Source of the DNA: Eudoraea chungangensis
GTDB taxonomy: Bacteria; Bacteroidota; Bacteroidia; Flavobacteriales; Flavobacteriaceae
Length of the DNA: 64,000 nt
Reading direction: 5' to 3'
Assembly: GCF_029360665.1 (NCBI RefSeq)
Contig: NZ_JARDUB010000001.1
Location: 372,001 to 436,000, forward strand
Of this stretch, positions 60,961 to 64,000 are shown piece by piece. The notes beneath the pieces were generated by a model. The model was not told the origin of the DNA. It did not search any database and saw nothing but the letters and a program-made list of their open reading frames with translations. Every line of letters starts with the position of its first letter. Position 1 is the first letter of the stretch. Both the position numbers and the translations under genes were made by a program.

Positions 60961-61553
60961 TCCATATAACCATAAATAGCGATTATTGTAAACAAAAAGT
61001 ATTGCAAAGAACTGAAAACTAATCCTTTGTACAAATATAAGGGAACGGAGATAATATCTCCAATAATCCAGAAAACCCAATTCTCTAACTTCTTCTTGGC
61101 CATCAACCACATTCCAACGAAAAATATTGCCGTGGTAATAGTATCTACATAGGCTGTCCAACTATTGAATTTGTCAAAAACAAAATAGACAAATCCCACA
61201 AAGAAAAGCGTGCCAACAAACAACAGCATTCCCCAGTTTTGCTCTTTAGCACTGCAAGTGGTAATAGGTATATAATGTTTTTTGTCTACTTTTCTAGTCC
61301 AATAATACCACCCTACAATACTCATAATAAAGTAGTAAGCATTGATAAGCATGTCTCCCAATAAACCAAAAAGCCAGAGAATATAAACAAAAATACCCGT
61401 GCTAATAATTCCTGTAGGGAAGACTAGTATATTTTCTTTTTTAGCGTACCAAACACTTAAAAATCCAAAGAAGACTGCGATTAACTCCAGTATAATCAAA
61501 TACGTTTCCGTATCCTGGTATTGCGCAAAAATCCAATCAAAAATGTGGCTCAT
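60915..61553 (-). CDS. pnuC: PnuC-family vitamin transporter, probably for thiamine (PnuT-like)
   Basis: A 212-residue inner-membrane protein with seven helices. TYLIILELIAVFFGFLSVWYAKKENILVFPTGIISTGIFVYI (read in parts) and MLINAYYFIMSIVGWYYW are the family core; the end has NWVFWIIGDIISVPLYLYKG, typical for the ligand-lining helix. PnuC proteins are facilitators that rely on phosphorylation of the imported vitamin by a kinase, here the overlapping NadR-like gene. Neighbours point to thiamine (PnuT) rather than nicotinamide riboside, but the sequence alone does not decide. The ATG at 61553 overlaps the thiamine-binding gene by 17 bases. Confidence 0.85.
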   Translation of the reverse strand: MSHIFDWIFAQYQDTETYLIILELIAVFFGFLSVWYAKKENILVFPTGIISTGIFVYILWLFGLLGDMLINAYYFIMSIVGWYYWTRKVDKKHYIPITTCSAKEQNWGMLLFVGTLFFVGFVYFVFDKFNSWTAYVDTITTAIFFVGMWLMAKKKLENWVFWIIGDIISVPLYLYKGLVFSSLQYFLFTIIAIYGYMEWKKNLDKSPVSLLR

Positions 61554-61797
61554 AATCACTGCGATCGGTTTTAACTATTTTCATATACAATAAACCTGCT
61601 TCCATTAATTCCAGAGATTCTTTTATTTCTCCTTGTAATAGATTCATAACCTCATCATATTCTCCAAAGATTTGTGTACTCAGCGGGTTTTCTAAAACTT
61701 CAAAACCAGAAGACCTTAATTTCTTTATAAAATTTATAATATGAGGTTCGTAATCTTTCTGAAGTGGGGTAAGGGTTAATTCAACGGATATATTCAT
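61537..61797 (-). CDS. Thiamine-binding protein, MTH1187/YkoF-like
   Basis: An 86-residue ferredoxin-like fold protein of the Thiamine_BP (DUF77) family. The start NISVELTLTPLQKDYEPHIINFIKKLRSSG, with ENPLSTQIFGEYDEVMNLL after it, follows the MTH1187 pattern closely. Relatives bind thiamine or its hydroxymethylpyrimidine moiety in the cytoplasm, as shown for YkoF. It overlaps the phosphopantetheinyl transferase gene by 4 bases and the transporter gene by 17, so it is in the middle of one transcription unit. It may act as a thiamine sensor or carrier; its exact role is not known. Confidence 0.85.
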   Translation of the reverse strand: MNISVELTLTPLQKDYEPHIINFIKKLRSSGFEVLENPLSTQIFGEYDEVMNLLQGEIKESLELMEAGLLYMKIVKTDRSDYEPHF

Positions 61798-62474
61798 AGG
61801 AATAGTTTTTTTAGAGTTTTTTTATTTAGCAGATTTTCAAAACTTTGTAAGGCATAAACACAGGTAAATCCATCAAACTCAAAAAAATAAATAAAATAAG
61901 AGGCTTGGTTTTTACCATACTTTATATAAGCCGTAGTGTCTTTCTTTTGCTCCATGTTAAAGTCGGCAATAAATATGTTCTTTAAAAAACTCAATCCCGA
62001 CGTAGCGTAAATTTTATAAAGTGACTCTTTAGCACCCCATAATATGGTAAGCTTCCTAACAAAATTCTGCTCATTGGGTATTTTTCCTTGAACAGTAAAA
62101 GTTGTAAACTTATGTGCAATTCTTAGAATTTTTGATCTTTGTTTTTCAATATCAATTCCTACCTCTTGTTTATAACTTACAATAATCCCAGTATACTGAA
62201 AAGAATGGCTGATAGATATATGCCCCCCATCCCGAAGGTGTGGTTTTCCTGAAGAATCATAAAAAAGATCCCCATCGGAGTACCCTGCTAAGGCCAGCAA
62301 ATGTCTTATACTCAGGTAGGCTCTTCTATGCATTTCCGATTTCATCCCTTTTAGTCTATGATCCGAGCCGATTGAAAGTACCAAGTCTTTCTTCAGCTCG
62401 AATTCCGCCTCATCGACCTTCCAAACATATAATTTGACCTGGGGAGTTACTGTTATAGTTTTGTAAAGAGGCAT
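61794..62474 (-). CDS. 4'-phosphopantetheinyl transferase superfamily protein
   Basis: A 226-residue Sfp-type transferase that moves phosphopantetheine from coenzyme A to carrier proteins. The motifs are GGHISISHS (83-91), VGIDIE (105-110) with the magnesium-binding Asp and Glu, and WGAKESLYKIY (146-156) with the Lys-Glu pair. The length fits Sfp/AcpT types rather than the shorter AcpS. It is the first gene of the minus-strand unit leading into the thiamine locus, coupled by a 4-base overlap to the thiamine-binding gene, though no functional link is evident. Confidence 0.9.
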   Translation of the reverse strand: MPLYKTITVTPQVKLYVWKVDEAEFELKKDLVLSIGSDHRLKGMKSEMHRRAYLSIRHLLALAGYSDGDLFYDSSGKPHLRDGGHISISHSFQYTGIIVSYKQEVGIDIEKQRSKILRIAHKFTTFTVQGKIPNEQNFVRKLTILWGAKESLYKIYATSGLSFLKNIFIADFNMEQKKDTTAYIKYGKNQASYFIYFFEFDGFTCVYALQSFENLLNKKTLKKLFL

Positions 62475-62494
62475 GGGATTTATAGAGTTATATG

Positions 62495-62502
62495 TACCTT
62501 TG
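62495..62502 (+). promoter_or_regulatory. -7 box for ahcY
   Basis: GTACCTTTGCA contains TACCTTTG, a full consensus match in the common flavobacterial form, 53 bases before the ahcY ATG. No TTG at 17-23 bases upstream was found. Confidence 0.5.
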
Positions 62503-62555
62503 CACTTTGTAAGATGCCTTTGTTATACTTGAGGCGAAAGTAAAAATAAAAAGTT

Positions 62556-63872
62556 ATGGGAACCAATACAATAGCATACATTCCTTATAAAGTTAAAGAT
62601 ATTACACTTGCGGCTTGGGGAAGAAAAGAAATAGAGCTTGCCGAAGCAGAAATGCCAGGATTGATGGCATTACGTGAAGAATATAAAGAAGAGCAGCCCT
62701 TAAAGGGAGCGCGGATAGCAGGTTGTCTTCATATGACAATTCAAACCGCCGTTTTAATAGAGACTCTTACAGCCCTTGGAGCCCAGGTTACTTGGAGTTC
62801 CTGTAATATATTTTCAACACAAGATCATGCCGCTGCCGCAATTGCTGCAACAGGAGTCCCTGTATATGCTTGGAAGGGTATGAATGAAGAAGAGTTTAAT
62901 TGGTGTATTGAACAGACACTATTTTTTGGAGAAGAGCGCGAACCGCTGAATATGATTTTAGATGATGGTGGGGATCTGACCAATATGGTTTTAGACAACT
63001 ATTCTGAGTTGACCGCTGAAATAAAAGGTTTATCTGAAGAAACTACTACAGGGGTACACAGACTTTACGAGCGTTTTAAGAATGGTGTTCTTCCAATGCC
63101 TGCAATTAACGTTAACGATTCCGTGACAAAGTCAAAGTTCGATAACAAATACGGTTGCAAAGAAAGTGCTGTAGATGCGATTCGAAGAGCAACAGACACC
63201 ATGTTAGCTGGAAAAAGAGTAGTTGTTGCCGGCTATGGAGATGTAGGCAAAGGTACCGCAGCTTCTTTTAGAGGTGCCGGCGCCATTGTTACGGTAACTG
63301 AAATAGATCCAATTTGTGCACTACAGGCGTGTATGGATGGTTATGAGGTAAAAAAACTAGAAACAGTAGTGGGTAAGGCAGATATAATCATAACAGCTAC
63401 AGGGAATAAGGATATTATTAGAGCTGAACACTTTAAAGCAATGAAAGACAAGGCCATTGTCTGCAATATTGGCCACTTCGACAATGAAATTGATATGGCG
63501 TGGTTAAATGACAATTTCGGAAATTCGAAAGATGAAATTAAACCTCAGGTAGATAAGTATACTGTAAACGGCAAGGATCTCATTGTCTTGGCGGAAGGAA
63601 GGCTGGTTAATTTAGGCTGCGCCACTGGTCACCCAAGTTTTGTGATGAGTAATTCTTTTACTAATCAGACCCTAGCACAAATAGAGCTATGGAACAATAG
63701 TGCTAACTATGAAAACAAAGTATATATGTTACCTAAGCATTTAGATGAAAAAGTGGCTAAGCTGCATTTATCTAGATTAGGAGCGGAGTTAACCGACTTA
63801 AAAGAGGATCAGGCTTCTTATATTGGTGTTGAAGTAAACGGCCCCTATAAACCGGAGTATTACCGATACTAG
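62556..63872 (+). CDS. ahcY: Adenosylhomocysteinase
   Basis: A 438-residue NAD-dependent enzyme splitting S-adenosylhomocysteine into adenosine and homocysteine, which keeps methyltransferases active. Substrate motifs [13 protein letters not shown] and [15 protein letters not shown], the NAD fold [31 protein letters not shown] and the C-terminal KPEYYRY with the conserved Lys and Tyr are all present. The length matches bacterial SahH with the usual insertion. A canonical -7 box and a perfect terminator flank the gene, so it is a single-gene unit. Confidence 0.97.
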   Translation: MGTNTIAYIPYKVKDITLAAWGRKEIELAEAEMPGLMALREEYKEEQPLKGARIAGCLHMTIQTAVLIETLTALGAQVTWSSCNIFSTQDHAAAAIAATGVPVYAWKGMNEEEFNWCIEQTLFFGEEREPLNMILDDGGDLTNMVLDNYSELTAEIKGLSEETTTGVHRLYERFKNGVLPMPAINVNDSVTKSKFDNKYGCKESAVDAIRRATDTMLAGKRVVVAGYGDVGKGTAASFRGAGAIVTVTEIDPICALQACMDGYEVKKLETVVGKADIIITATGNKDIIRAEHFKAMKDKAIVCNIGHFDNEIDMAWLNDNFGNSKDEIKPQVDKYTVNGKDLIVLAEGRLVNLGCATGHPSFVMSNSFTNQTLAQIELWNNSANYENKVYMLPKHLDEKVAKLHLSRLGAELTDLKEDQASYIGVEVNGPYKPEYYRY

Positions 63873-63892
63873 CGCTTAATTAATAAAATAAT

Positions 63893-63926
63893 AAAAGCCC
63901 ATTATGTAGAACATAATGGGCTTTTT
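63893..63926. terminator. Perfect hairpin terminator after ahcY, likely bidirectional
   Basis: AAAAGCCCATTATG (63893-63906), loop TAGAA, CATAATGGGCTTTT (63912-63925), then one more T. The arms are perfectly complementary over 14 bases and carry an A-run and T-run on either side, so it can end transcription of ahcY and of the convergent gene at the window edge. Confidence 0.85.
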
Positions 63927-63950
63927 AATTCTTGTAAGTATTTCGGTTCT

Positions 63951-64000
63951 CTATGCCTCAAAAGGCTCGATAGAAACATAAGACTTTCCACCGGCTTTCT
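63951..64000 (-). CDS. 3' end of a convergent gene, partial
   Basis: On the minus strand one frame reads AGGKSYVSIEPFEA and a TAG stop at 63953-63951, 24 bases beyond the shared terminator. The fragment of about 16 codons is too short to identify. It is judged coding only because it is in a sensible place after a bidirectional terminator. Confidence 0.35.
   Translation of the reverse strand, partial: KAGGKSYVSIEPFEA

Noticed and set aside
60961-61161. N-terminal extension of the NadR-like kinase
   Set aside because: The frame is open, but the residues are the out-of-frame reading of the PnuC-family gene; the ATG at 60960 fits the kinase family.
62475-62555. A SAM- or SAH-responsive riboswitch before ahcY
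   Set aside because: The leader after the promoter box is only about 50 bases and shows none of the conserved riboswitch blocks.
1-64000. CRISPR arrays, insertion sequences, prophage or tRNA genes
   Set aside because: No regularly spaced repeats, transposase or integrase genes, or cloverleaf sequences with GGTTCGAATCC-like T-arms were seen.

Overview
The window reads as a continuous piece of a chromosome from a member of the Flavobacteriaceae (Bacteroidota), probably aerobic and possibly marine. The evidence is low G+C, genes with almost no Shine-Dalgarno sites, promoter-like TAnnTTTG boxes (several in the typical form TACCTTTG or TATCTTTG), T9SS-type C-terminal sorting domains, a TonB-dependent receptor, and many families restricted to this phylum (DUF4271, DUF4296, DUF3098, DUF3127, DUF4301). 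I see no rRNA, tRNA, insertion sequence, prophage or CRISPR array. Almost all the DNA is dense coding sequence.

Layout. 1-5.4 kb: a cut-off DoxX-like gene, aquaporin Z, then a four-gene set (GntP/DsdX-type permease, RidA, D-serine dehydratase-like PLP enzyme, M19 dipeptidase) that looks like a D-serine or D-amino-acid utilisation operon. 5.6-8.5 kb: the two subunits of a 2-oxoacid (2-oxoglutarate):ferredoxin oxidoreductase. 8.6-13.5 kb: a secreted protein, a penicillin-acylase-type lipoprotein and an MsbA-like exporter. 13.5-15.3 kb: Fe-S genes (ferredoxin, NifU C-terminal domain, Mrp). 15.4-18.9 kb: a minus-strand operon of a two-component pair, TrmB, a LysE-family exporter and an alkyltransferase-like protein, closed by a terminator. 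19.1-20 kb: two small proteins that are little more than signal peptide plus T9SS sorting domain. 20-42.3 kb: mostly housekeeping genes (tyrS, pyrC-type dihydroorotase, glycosyltransferases, hemD, pckA, ald, leuS, ftsX, uppP, truB), with a saccharopine dehydrogenase/Lrp pair.

42.3-49 kb: a TetR-controlled efflux operon (TetR, ABC, HlyD, TolC, probably YitT) whose ABC protein has a badly degenerate nucleotide-binding domain. 49-56.4 kb: small secreted proteins, tag, aat, an SSB-tailed DUF3127 protein, a flavin reductase, an unusual histidine kinase, HIT, greA with a long structured leader, and a Rieske-like lipoprotein without a full set of ligands.

56.4-62.5 kb is the most informative region. 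A clear TPP riboswitch precedes a TonB-dependent receptor. The same-strand genes upstream encode a thiamine-binding (MTH1187/YkoF-like) protein, a PnuC-family transporter, a NadR-like kinase and DUF4301. Together they suggest a thiamine acquisition locus covering outer-membrane uptake, inner-membrane uptake and metabolic trapping. The window ends with ahcY, a perfect terminator hairpin, and the last codons of a convergent gene.
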